This document shows, piece by piece, positions 36,010 through 42,979 of a DNA stretch of 53,579 bases. How positions within the stretch are numbered: the first letter of the stretch is position 1; each line of letters opens with the position of its first letter. The stretch covers positions 1 through 53,579 of the forward strand of contig JAJDOF010000129.1 of NCBI GenBank assembly GCA_022340305.1, in the 5' to 3' direction. This DNA is from Gammaproteobacteria bacterium (GTDB taxonomy: Bacteria; Pseudomonadota; Gammaproteobacteria; GCA-001735895). The position numbers and the translations under genes are program-made. Under the pieces are notes generated by a model that was not told where the DNA came from, searched no databases, and saw only the letters and a program-made list of their open reading frames with translations.

Positions 36010-36810
36010 TTACTTGTTATGACAGGCCAGGCAGACTGCACTGCCGTCATTTGAGACGCGTAGAAACGTCGCGTTAGAAGTGTGCGGATCGTGGCAACTG
36101 GCGCACTCGACGAATGGCTGGGAAACACCTGCGTCGATGCCAGCAACGGACCTGGTGTAAAGCTGCATATCGGTCTTCTGTCGCGTGCCATCAGGAGTCA
36201 CTTCGCTGTCAACCCACCATACTGTCGTTGTGTTGATCACCGTATTCGACGGAGCATTGAAATCCGGATCGTTGGTCGGCGCAACCGGCGCACCCGCGGT
36301 GATACCACCGCCACCATACTGGATACCTATCGGGTGATCGTTTCTCAGATCCTGACCGATATTCGCAAGGCCCTGTGGACGATCGTTGCCGGTCCAGGTG
36401 CCACTGGCGCTGAACGCCGCCGGATTAGTTCCTGATCCAGGCGTGTTGATCAAGGTGTCCATCGCCTGGGTGCCGTCATGGCAGGACAGGCAAGCGATAG
36501 AAACAGAACCTACCGGGGCCACCTGACCAGTGATGCTCGAGGAGGAGACGGTTGAATAGGTGGTGTAGGTTCCGGGCGTCGCCAGGGTGCGGTTCCATAA
36601 CGGCACCGCGGCAGAGGTGTCACCACCGTGCGGCGTATGACAAAATACGCAGATCTCCGCCGTACCCGAAAAGGTGTTGGGGCCTGGACCGGTTGATCCC
36701 AGATTGTGCGGTGTCAACTCGATTTCCGCGACAGCACCAGTCCAGGCGAATGCACTCGCTGTCAATGCTGCGAAACCGAGTCTTTGCAGATACCGCTGGT
36801 AAGGTTTCAT
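36010..36810 (-). CDS. Tetrahaem cytochrome c, OmcE-like filament subunit candidate
   Basis: This 266-residue exported protein has a signal peptide (about residues 1-28, ending TGAVA) and four CXXCH motifs starting at residues 54, 107, 236 and 260. It contains exactly eight histidines: four in CXXCH (58, 111, 240, 264) and four others (35 in TPHNL, 61 in CVFCHTPH, 159 in NDHP, 243 in CASCHDPH). That is one free histidine per haem, as expected for bis-His ligation. The spacer regions are Gly/Thr/Ser/Pro-rich and poor in helix. The motif order recalls Geobacter OmcE, whose subunits form cytochrome nanowires. An own sigma54-type promoter (36852-36867), a GAGG ribosome binding site and a downstream terminator suggest high expression. 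Confidence 0.92.
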   Translation of the reverse strand: MKPYQRYLQRLGFAALTASAFAWTGAVAEIELTPHNLGSTGPGPNTFSGTAEICVFCHTPHGGDTSAAVPLWNRTLATPGTYTTYSTVSSSSITGQVAPVGSVSIACLSCHDGTQAMDTLINTPGSGTNPAAFSASGTWTGNDRPQGLANIGQDLRNDHPIGIQYGGGGITAGAPVAPTNDPDFNAPSNTVINTTTVWWVDSEVTPDGTRQKTDMQLYTRSVAGIDAGVSQPFVECASCHDPHTSNATFLRVSNDGSAVCLACHNK

Positions 36811-37343
36811 GGTGGTTGCCTCGATTAATAAACTTTTCCTCCCTTAAATGGAGCAGCATTCGTGCCAACTTTCACCAACAGCGGGATAATTCGCGTTTAA
36901 TATTTTTTTTCCTTTCAATTTCAATAAATTACACAAATGCGCTTGGCGATACGACATCCCCGCGCAAGATATATGGATGTCGACTTGAATGTCTTTTTCT
37001 CAACATTGGGAATCGCCACGGAAATATTCTCGAAATTAGGTGCTGCCGGTGGCCCAGCGGGAATCGTAGCTGCGGGTCTGCGCGGGGTCCTGGCAACAGA
37101 GTCGGGACCTGATGCCCACGCAGATTCGAAAGTTTCGAGTTTCATTATGTTTAGCCCAACTCGATGAACCGCCTATGATTTGTGCAATTATCGAGCCAGC
37201 ACGAAAAAACACCCTATGAACCGAGCGGTTATCGACACTGTTCGGGTAATCGATTACGCCATGACCGGGATTATTCCCATTTTCGAGAAGGAGACGGGCC
37301 CTGGCGCCGGCGGTCTGCGGCGACTCACCGGCGATGCCGGCGC
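36811..37343. other. Regulatory intergenic region before the tetrahaem gene
   Basis: The 533-base gap holds the sigma54-type promoter at 36852-36867 and leaves ample space for activator sites upstream of it (36880-37340). A GC-rich inverted repeat (GCGCCGGC at 37304-37311, complement at 37336-37343) directly follows the NHL-gene stop but has no T run. Overlapping short frames at 36921-37167 are not convincing genes. Confidence 0.55.
36852..36867 (-). promoter_or_regulatory. Sigma54-type promoter of the tetrahaem gene
   Basis: On the minus strand the sequence reads TGGCACGAATGCTGCT against the consensus TGGCACG-N4-TTGC(A/T): the -24 part is perfect, the -12 part has one mismatch (CTGC). The predicted start near 36841 leaves a 31-base leader that contains a GAGG ribosome binding site eight bases before the ATG at 36810. 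Confidence 0.72.
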
Positions 37344-38441
37344 TTATTCCAGCTTTTCCCTGTGTACCAGCCAGCCTTCATCGACGGCCAGTGACGCAGG
37401 ACGAAACACGTCAACTTTCCTGAAGTACTGATCCACCAGGTAGACTCGGCCGTCTTCATCCACGGCGAGCCCCGCAGGCAGCATGAAACTGGCGGGTCCG
37501 TTGTTGGAGTCACGATTGCCAACCGCGAGCAGCAAGCGTCCCTGGGGGTCGAAGATCTGGAAATTGCCGAATGCGGTGTCGGCGACGTATATATTCCCGT
37601 CACGGTCGGCGCCGATTCCCTTGGGCCGCGAAAACTGGCCGCTACGCCTACCGACCTCACCAAAACTACGCACGAATTCGCCCTGCTGAGTGAATACCTG
37701 GACCCTGAAATTCCCGCCATCGACAATATACAGGTTACCGTCCCCGGCAATCCTGGCATCGCGCGGCAGATTCAATTCGCCGTCCTGGTCACCGCGCCTG
37801 GCAATCGTACGCAGCAAGTTGCCCGTCGCGGTATCTAGCACCGATACCTGGTGCCTGTCGCTGGCCACGCCACCGGTGTCGACGACGAATATACGCTGGC
37901 CCGCGGGATCAACGGTCAGGCCGGCCGGCCGATCGAACATTGCGGGCTCTCCGAACCGTTTCAGAAAATGGCCGTCCCGGTCATACATGAATACTTGCTT
38001 GTGGGTCGCATCGCACACGTAGAGGTTACCGGCGGCGTCCACGTCGACGCCCATCGGCTTGGCAAGCTGCCCTGGAGCACGAATACCGATCTCGAAGAAG
38101 CGCGCCTCGGGGACATCGAATGCGAATACCTGGCGGCTAATCGAATCGCTGACAAAAACCCGTCCTTGATGGACGGCGACACCGAACGGCTTGATCATGC
38201 CGATTCCAACCCGTTGACTACCGGTCACGAACCTCTCGAACACCGACTCCCTGGACTCGATTTCGACATCGACACTGCTGGCGATGGTTCTCTCGTAGTA
38301 GAACCGCGGTTCGTCGGGCGGCTCGGGAAATACCGGTATAATGACATCGGCCATATCCTGGGTCGAACCGGCACAGCCAGCCATCAGCGAAACGAATATT
38401 GCGCACAAAATAAGCTTAAGCGGTGCTGAGATCATAGTCAT
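37344..38441 (-). CDS. NHL-repeat six-bladed propeller lipoprotein (first copy)
   Basis: This 365-residue lipoprotein has the lipobox LMAGC after a signal segment (LKLILCAIFVSLMAGC). NHL blades follow at about 45-residue spacing: VFVSDSISRQVFAFD, LYVCDATHKQVFMYD, IFVVDTGGVASDRHQVSVLD, LYIVDGGNFRVQVFT, IYVADTAFGNFQIFD and VYLVDQYFRKVDVFR. The fold is a six-bladed propeller, a binding platform. It is the first gene of the minus-strand arm and has its own sigma54-type promoter at 38480-38495. ATGs at 38441 and 38435 are both possible starts. The paralogue is at 27843-28952. Partner unknown; a role in presenting or anchoring a cytochrome outside the cell is inferred from context. Confidence 0.9.
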   Translation of the reverse strand: MTMISAPLKLILCAIFVSLMAGCAGSTQDMADVIIPVFPEPPDEPRFYYERTIASSVDVEIESRESVFERFVTGSQRVGIGMIKPFGVAVHQGRVFVSDSISRQVFAFDVPEARFFEIGIRAPGQLAKPMGVDVDAAGNLYVCDATHKQVFMYDRDGHFLKRFGEPAMFDRPAGLTVDPAGQRIFVVDTGGVASDRHQVSVLDTATGNLLRTIARRGDQDGELNLPRDARIAGDGNLYIVDGGNFRVQVFTQQGEFVRSFGEVGRRSGQFSRPKGIGADRDGNIYVADTAFGNFQIFDPQGRLLLAVGNRDSNNGPASFMLPAGLAVDEDGRVYLVDQYFRKVDVFRPASLAVDEGWLVHREKLE

Positions 38442-38479
38442 GGAAATCGTATTTTTTTAACCTTAATCGTGAAATGAGC

Positions 38480-38495
38480 AGCAAGAGACGTGCCA
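38480..38495 (-). promoter_or_regulatory. Sigma54-type promoter, minus arm of the cytochrome locus
   Basis: The minus strand reads TGGCACGTCTCTTGCT, a full match to the sigma54 consensus TGGCACG-N4-TTGC(A/T). The predicted start is near 38469, about 28 bases before the ATG at 38441. The -24 box lies 13 bases from that of the divergent promoter. Confidence 0.88.
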
Positions 38496-38507
38496 GCATT
38501 CCGGATC

Positions 38508-38523
38508 TGGCACTATTATTGCT
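38508..38523 (+). promoter_or_regulatory. Sigma54-type promoter, plus arm of the cytochrome locus
   Basis: The plus strand reads TGGCACTATTATTGCT, matching TGGCAC-N5-TTGC(A/T). The predicted start is near 38534, giving a 41-base leader with an AGG-containing ribosome binding site before the ATG at 38575. Confidence 0.87.
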
Positions 38524-38574
38524 CTAAATTTACTGTTGAACGTTACTCCAAATTATGAATCCAGGCTTCAAGAT

Positions 38575-39582
38575 ATGAATACGATGCGGTTTCTGGCTCT
38601 GCCAACCCTGTTATTATTTTCCAGTGCCCTGTTCGCGCAGGCAATCGATCCGGCAGCACTTTACCAGGATTACTGTGCGGTCTGCCATGGCGACAACGGT
38701 GACGGCAAGAGCCTCGCCCGGAAGGGGCTGGTGCCACCACCGCGCGATTTCACCAACCCTCGCTCCACCCTCGAACTAAGCCGCAAACGCATCATCGCCG
38801 GCATAGCGCAGGGGGTGCCCGGTACGGCAATGAGCGGTTGGAATTCGCGCCTGTCGACGTCACAGATAAACGCGTTGGCCGATTTCATTCAGACCCGCTT
38901 CATGTTACCCGCCCCCACCGAGGACGCATCCCAGGGAGGCCGCATCTATGCCGAGTATTGCTCTGTCTGCCACGGCGACCAGGGGCGGGGAGCAATCTGG
39001 GCGGCCGGGGGGCTTTCCCCTCCGCCGGCGAATTTTACCGATCCGAGGGTTCAGCGGTCGCTGTCACGCGATCACATGATAGACGCCGTTACCTATGGTC
39101 GCCCCGAAACCGCCATGACGGGCTGGCAAAGTCGCCTCAGCAAGCAGGAGATCACTAGCGTGGTGGATTACGTCATTACCACGTTCATGCCGAATTCCAG
39201 GATGGCGCTTGTGAATCCGGCGCAGACGCTTGCTGCCAACGGGCATCAGGGACACGATCGCATGCATTTCGACATCAACCTGCCGTTTCCGGACCAGTTG
39301 CTGGGTGACCTCCAACGCGGAGCGCGGTTATACCAGGCCAATTGCGCCACCTGCCATGGCGAGGAAGGCGACGGTGGCGGACCCAGGGCTTATTTCATCA
39401 ATCCCAGGCCGCGCAATTTCCTGCATGCCAGTTCGCGTTCCGCACTCAACCGGCCGCGCTTGTTCGAGGCAATCGGCAAGGGCCGGTTACGTACCGAGAT
39501 GCCGGCCTGGGAGAAGGTCCTGACCCGGCAGCAGATCGCCGATATCGGGGAATACGTTTTTCATACATTCATAAAGCCCTGA
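38575..39582 (+). CDS. Trihaem cytochrome c with three class-I domains
   Basis: This exported protein of 335 residues starts at the ATG at 38575, which opens a signal peptide (MNTMRFLALPTLLLFSSALF, cleaved near AQA); the frame upstream begins with a TTG at 38536. Three class-I cytochrome domains follow, each with CXXCHG and a proline-rich loop: CAVCHGDNGDGKS with PPPRDFTNPRS, CSVCHGDQGRG with PPPANFTDPR, and CATCHGEEGDG with NPRPRNF. Methionine ligands are probably in GTAMSGW, ETAMTGW and TEMPAW. The first two domains look like an internal duplication. Nine bases separate it from the next cytochrome gene, so both form an operon under the sigma54-type promoter at 38508. Likely a periplasmic donor to the other cytochromes. 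Confidence 0.93.
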   Translation: MNTMRFLALPTLLLFSSALFAQAIDPAALYQDYCAVCHGDNGDGKSLARKGLVPPPRDFTNPRSTLELSRKRIIAGIAQGVPGTAMSGWNSRLSTSQINALADFIQTRFMLPAPTEDASQGGRIYAEYCSVCHGDQGRGAIWAAGGLSPPPANFTDPRVQRSLSRDHMIDAVTYGRPETAMTGWQSRLSKQEITSVVDYVITTFMPNSRMALVNPAQTLAANGHQGHDRMHFDINLPFPDQLLGDLQRGARLYQANCATCHGEEGDGGGPRAYFINPRPRNFLHASSRSALNRPRLFEAIGKGRLRTEMPAWEKVLTRQQIADIGEYVFHTFIKP

Positions 39583-39590
39583 CCCCGTGA

Positions 39591-40568
39591 ATGTATAAAC
39601 GGATCAACAGCTTGATGGCTGTCCTCGGGCTAATGCAAGCGCTCGCGGCCAATGCCACCGCGCCTGATGAAAACCAGGCGTCACACGAACTGGGGCGTGA
39701 GATTTACAATTACCGTTGTTACTTTTGCCATGGTTATTCGGGCGACGCCAAAACTCTGGCCAGCACCTATTTGCAGCCGCCGCCGCGGGACTTTACCCGC
39801 ACCCGGCCCGACACCCTGCCACGCGATCAAATGCTATCCACGGTTGCCGCGGGCAAACCCGGCACCGCAATGCACGGCTTCTCGCGCCTGTTGAATGCCG
39901 ACGAAATTGCAGCGGTAGTCGATTTCGTGCGTGCTGAATTCATCACCCATCGGCGAGTCAACAGCCGCTACCACGTGCCCGAAAACGGCTGGCCGAATCA
40001 CCAGCGATACAGTCCCGCGTTCGCGTTTGCCACCGGCGAGATTCCGCTCGACCGGGAATGGGCACAACTGACGCCTGAACAAGCACGCGGTAAACGATTA
40101 TTCCTGACCGCCTGCATAACCTGCCACGACCGCGCCAGGGTGCGGGAAGAAGGCGTTATCTGGAGCAAGCAATCCGTTTCCTACCCGAGAAACAATTATT
40201 CGCACACTGAGATCGATGCGATTTCTTCGGCCAGCGTTTATGCTCTGCACGATATACCCCCCGCAGTAAAGAATCTTTCCGCGGAGGCCGCCAATGGCAA
40301 AAAACTGTGGCAGCAAAATTGCGCCTTTTGCCACGCCGCCGATGGTACCGGCGAGAACTGGATCGGAAGTTTTCTGGAGCCGAAGCCGAGAAACCTGACA
40401 AAAGCCGAATTCATGCGCGACATGACCGACGAATTACTCCTGGAGCGAATCCGCGAGGGTATCAGAAATACGTCGATGCCGGCCTGGAAAAACGTGCTTA
40501 GTAATCAACAGATGCGGCAGATCGTCAGTTACATAGACGCGGCGTTTCATCCGTTAAAACGGGATTAA
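39591..40568 (+). CDS. Second trihaem class-I-type cytochrome c
   Basis: A 325-residue exported protein with signal peptide MYKRINSLMAVLGLMQALAA and three CXXCH sites: CYFCHGYSGDAKT with QPPPRDFTRTRP, CITCHDRARV, and CAFCHAADGTGEN with EPKPRNLTKAEF. Methionine-bearing loops GTAMHGFSR and TSMPAWKN match those of the preceding protein, so domains one and three are paralogous to domains of that protein. The middle domain is divergent, with an unusual long segment (WSKQSVSYPRNNYSHTEIDA) after its haem. It overlaps no neighbour and is followed by a palindrome at 40565-40590. The pair probably acts together as a soluble electron carrier. Confidence 0.93.
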   Translation: MYKRINSLMAVLGLMQALAANATAPDENQASHELGREIYNYRCYFCHGYSGDAKTLASTYLQPPPRDFTRTRPDTLPRDQMLSTVAAGKPGTAMHGFSRLLNADEIAAVVDFVRAEFITHRRVNSRYHVPENGWPNHQRYSPAFAFATGEIPLDREWAQLTPEQARGKRLFLTACITCHDRARVREEGVIWSKQSVSYPRNNYSHTEIDAISSASVYALHDIPPAVKNLSAEAANGKKLWQQNCAFCHAADGTGENWIGSFLEPKPRNLTKAEFMRDMTDELLLERIREGIRNTSMPAWKNVLSNQQMRQIVSYIDAAFHPLKRD

Positions 40569-40590
40569 TTTCTCATAAATGGGAAATTAA
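40565..40590. promoter_or_regulatory. Near-perfect 26-bp palindrome, candidate activator site
   Basis: The half-sites are TTAATTTCTCAT and ATGGGAAATTAA, separated by AA; eleven of twelve pairs are complementary. It begins four bases before the end of the cytochrome gene and lies about 155-180 bases upstream of the sigma54-type promoter at 40745, the usual distance for an NtrC-type enhancer. It could instead be a weak transcript-end hairpin. Confidence 0.5.
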
Positions 40591-40744
40591 CCTTGTGGAT
40601 TCTCGTAATCGGGATTTAGTATTGACAATTCTGACCGTCGAATGCGATGCGCATGGGAGATTCTTTGCCTGGTTTGCCGATCCGGTGGGGATAACAGTAG
40701 GAATCAGCAATGTGGGCCCTTAATCTACACCCCCAGCCAATTTT

Positions 40745-40760
40745 TGGCACTTGAATTGCT
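40745..40760 (+). promoter_or_regulatory. Sigma54-type promoter of the tlpA-like/kinase/activator operon
   Basis: TGGCACTTGAATTGCT matches TGGCAC-N5-TTGC(A/T). The predicted transcription start is near 40771, only a few bases before the ATG at 40774, so a downstream translation start (40834) or a leaderless message must be considered. Confidence 0.82.
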
Positions 40761-40773
40761 AGCAGAATGGATA

Positions 40774-41364
40774 ATGCGAATATTTAAATCATACTCTCTA
40801 ACCTTTCATGCAAGCAGTATTCGATCGATATCGATGCTCTTGCTGTTCGCTGCATCTCTTAGCAGCCTGCCAGGCTGCAGCGATCGAAACCAGGGTTACC
40901 CGGGCGTCGGGGACGCTTTTCCTATGATGGCCCTGGGCGAAATCGAACCACTCGATGGCCGCCATGCCGAGTTGGGCGACAAGACCCTGCTGATCAACTT
41001 CTGGGCGACCTGGTGCTCACCGTGCCGCAAGGAGATGCCGGATTTACAGCAGCTTAGCGAAACCCTGGATCCAGAGAGGTTTGCGGTAATCGGGATTTCC
41101 GTCGACGAGGACAGCAACCTGGTCAGGGAGTTCTTGCTGGAATACCAAATCCGGTTTACCAATTACCAGGATCGGGATCAGGTTCTTGCCTCGCGCCTGC
41201 TGGGCATCCAGGCTTTTCCCGAAACCTATATCGTCGCTCCCGGCGGCCTGATCCTGAATCGCGTGAGCGGCGAGCGAGTATGGAACGATAAGACCTTCGA
41301 GGCGCTGCTGGGCGGGCAGAAAGCGGCCGCTGGCAGACCCACTGTTGAGCGGATAAAAGGGTGA
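40774..41364 (+). CDS. TlpA/ResA-like thiol-disulfide oxidoreductase lipoprotein
   Basis: This 196-residue protein has a lipobox (SLPGC, Cys35), so it should be membrane-anchored, and a thioredoxin fold with the active site WATWCSPC (Cys81, Cys84), followed by EMPDLQQL and the cis-proline region AFPETYIV. This is the TlpA/ResA type, which in System II reduces the CXXCH cysteines of apocytochromes before haem attachment. It therefore fits with ResB (24293) and CcsA (48276). The start is uncertain: 40774 gives a basic n-region but lies at the predicted transcription start; 40834 gives a signal peptide that opens MLLLFAASLSSLPGC. It is followed eight bases later by the kinase gene. Confidence 0.9.
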   Translation: MRIFKSYSLTFHASSIRSISMLLLFAASLSSLPGCSDRNQGYPGVGDAFPMMALGEIEPLDGRHAELGDKTLLINFWATWCSPCRKEMPDLQQLSETLDPERFAVIGISVDEDSNLVREFLLEYQIRFTNYQDRDQVLASRLLGIQAFPETYIVAPGGLILNRVSGERVWNDKTFEALLGGQKAAAGRPTVERIKG

Positions 41365-41371
41365 ATCGATA

Positions 41372-42910
41372 ATGTCCCTCGCCGAAACCCTGCAAACCCC
41401 GAAACGCGAATTACTCGGTGGCGAATACGATCAACAATCGTCTCGTCGGGGCCCGAAATTCTACCGCTCGCTGCGCTCCAGGGGCTACATCATCTTTATC
41501 CTGCTGTTGGCCTACCTGGTTCTGGCAACGGTATTTTTCTTCAACCAGCGCGAAAAATCGCTGCTGAAGCTTGAGGAATACCAGAAAATTCAGCAGGCCC
41601 AGGCCGAGCTGGTCAAGGCTGATATCGTCGCCATTCACTTCGACAGGTTATTGTTTTCGAATGTCACCCCCACAGAATTTCAGCAGGTAGCCGGTTATTT
41701 CTCGAGCCTGGAACAACAGTACCGCAACCTGGCCCTGCTGTTCCCCGAACAGGTCGCAACCTTCGCCAGGCTGGAACAGTCCATTCCCCGATCGACGCTC
41801 GAATCCGAGGAAATATATCTGCAAAGCGCTCGATTGCACCTGGCGGAGTCGATAAATGAAATCGAGCGCCTGATTGCCGCCAACCAGGTCCGCCTGACCA
41901 ACCTGATCCAGCAATACCAGCATCAAGAAGATCTGCTGGGCATCAAGTTGCTGGTTCTCGGCGCCGTGGGACTGATACAGATTGGCGCCCTAACAGCGGT
42001 ATTTTTCAATCGCCTGAAGTCGGACCTGCTGCGACTGCAGCAGCGTACCGCGGAAATCGCCAGGGGTGGCCGTGTCGCGCCTCTGCCGATCACACGCGAG
42101 GACGAGGTCGGGCAGTTAATCGACGCTACCAATGACCTGTCGCAGGCACTCGCCGATCGAGAGCAGTCGCTGGAAATACGGCGTCGCAAGACCTCGTTTC
42201 AGGAAAAGATGATCGCTATCGATTCGCTGGCCGGAGGAATTGCGCACGAGGTGGGCAACCCGATTACCTGTATCGCGGGGCTTGCCGTCGAGATCGCTAA
42301 CGACGCGCACAACGTGTTTAGCCAGCAAAGCCGCTCGATGCTGGAACAGTTGCAGCAATACACCAACGGTATCGTCAATATAACCCGCGACCTGTCGCAA
42401 TTCGATACCAATAATATCGATCGCAGCGAATGGATCGATATCAACCAGTTGCTGACCAATTCGGTTAACTTGTGCCACTACGATCATCGCTGGTCAGGCA
42501 TCGCCATAAAACTCGATCTGGATCCCGGGATACCGGCCATGTATGCTTCGGAAACCCAGATCAACCAGTGCACCATGCATATTCTCGAAAGCGCCCTCGA
42601 TGCGCTCGCCGGACAGCACGATCCCAGGGTTCTGCTGGGATCCGGGTTCGATGCCGAGCGTGGCATCAGGATCGTATTCCAGAATAACGCGGCCGGCATT
42701 AAAGAGGACGACCTGAAGCATATTTTCGAACCAGTCTTATCGACCAGGTCACCTGGCGAGGGCACCGGCCTGGGGCTTGCTATCTGCAGGGCTATTGTCG
42801 AGTCCTATAAAGGCGAAATTCACGCCGAGGCCACGCCCGGCAGCGAGTTGAAGATAGTTGTCGACTTCCCCGTCGAAATGACTTCGCTGAACTCAAGCGT
42901 GTTGTCATGA
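41372..42910 (+). CDS. Membrane histidine kinase with degenerate ATP-binding motifs
   Basis: A 512-residue kinase. TM1 is at about 38-58, a periplasmic helical sensor domain at 60-185, TM2 at about 190-210, then HAMP (KSDLLRLQQRTAEIARGG), HisKA with His292 in GGIAHEVGNP, and a HATPase domain. The ATP site is altered: the N-box reads ILESALDAL (Ser407 in place of the Asn seen as NLLINAM in the kinase at 49135), and the D-box reads QNNAAG (438-442) instead of DxGxG. The G-box TRSPGEGTGLGLAI is normal. It may be an impaired kinase or a phosphatase. It is followed by the NtrC-type activator gene, its likely partner. Confidence 0.92.
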   Translation: MSLAETLQTPKRELLGGEYDQQSSRRGPKFYRSLRSRGYIIFILLLAYLVLATVFFFNQREKSLLKLEEYQKIQQAQAELVKADIVAIHFDRLLFSNVTPTEFQQVAGYFSSLEQQYRNLALLFPEQVATFARLEQSIPRSTLESEEIYLQSARLHLAESINEIERLIAANQVRLTNLIQQYQHQEDLLGIKLLVLGAVGLIQIGALTAVFFNRLKSDLLRLQQRTAEIARGGRVAPLPITREDEVGQLIDATNDLSQALADREQSLEIRRRKTSFQEKMIAIDSLAGGIAHEVGNPITCIAGLAVEIANDAHNVFSQQSRSMLEQLQQYTNGIVNITRDLSQFDTNNIDRSEWIDINQLLTNSVNLCHYDHRWSGIAIKLDLDPGIPAMYASETQINQCTMHILESALDALAGQHDPRVLLGSGFDAERGIRIVFQNNAAGIKEDDLKHIFEPVLSTRSPGEGTGLGLAICRAIVESYKGEIHAEATPGSELKIVVDFPVEMTSLNSSVLS

Positions 42911-42979
42911 AGTCGCTCGATCGCGCAACTTGCCCTTCCTTGCGGCAGCACGCCGTTCACCGCCAGGCGGGATAACGAC

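Noticed and set aside
36921..37167. Two overlapping short frames on opposite strands before the tetrahaem gene
   Set aside because: Neither has a ribosome binding site or recognisable sequence, and they lie in the presumed regulatory region.
24293..38441. Naming the system MtrCAB or PioAB
   Set aside because: There is no decahaem MtrA-like protein, and the barrel does not visibly align with MtrB; only the general plan is shared.
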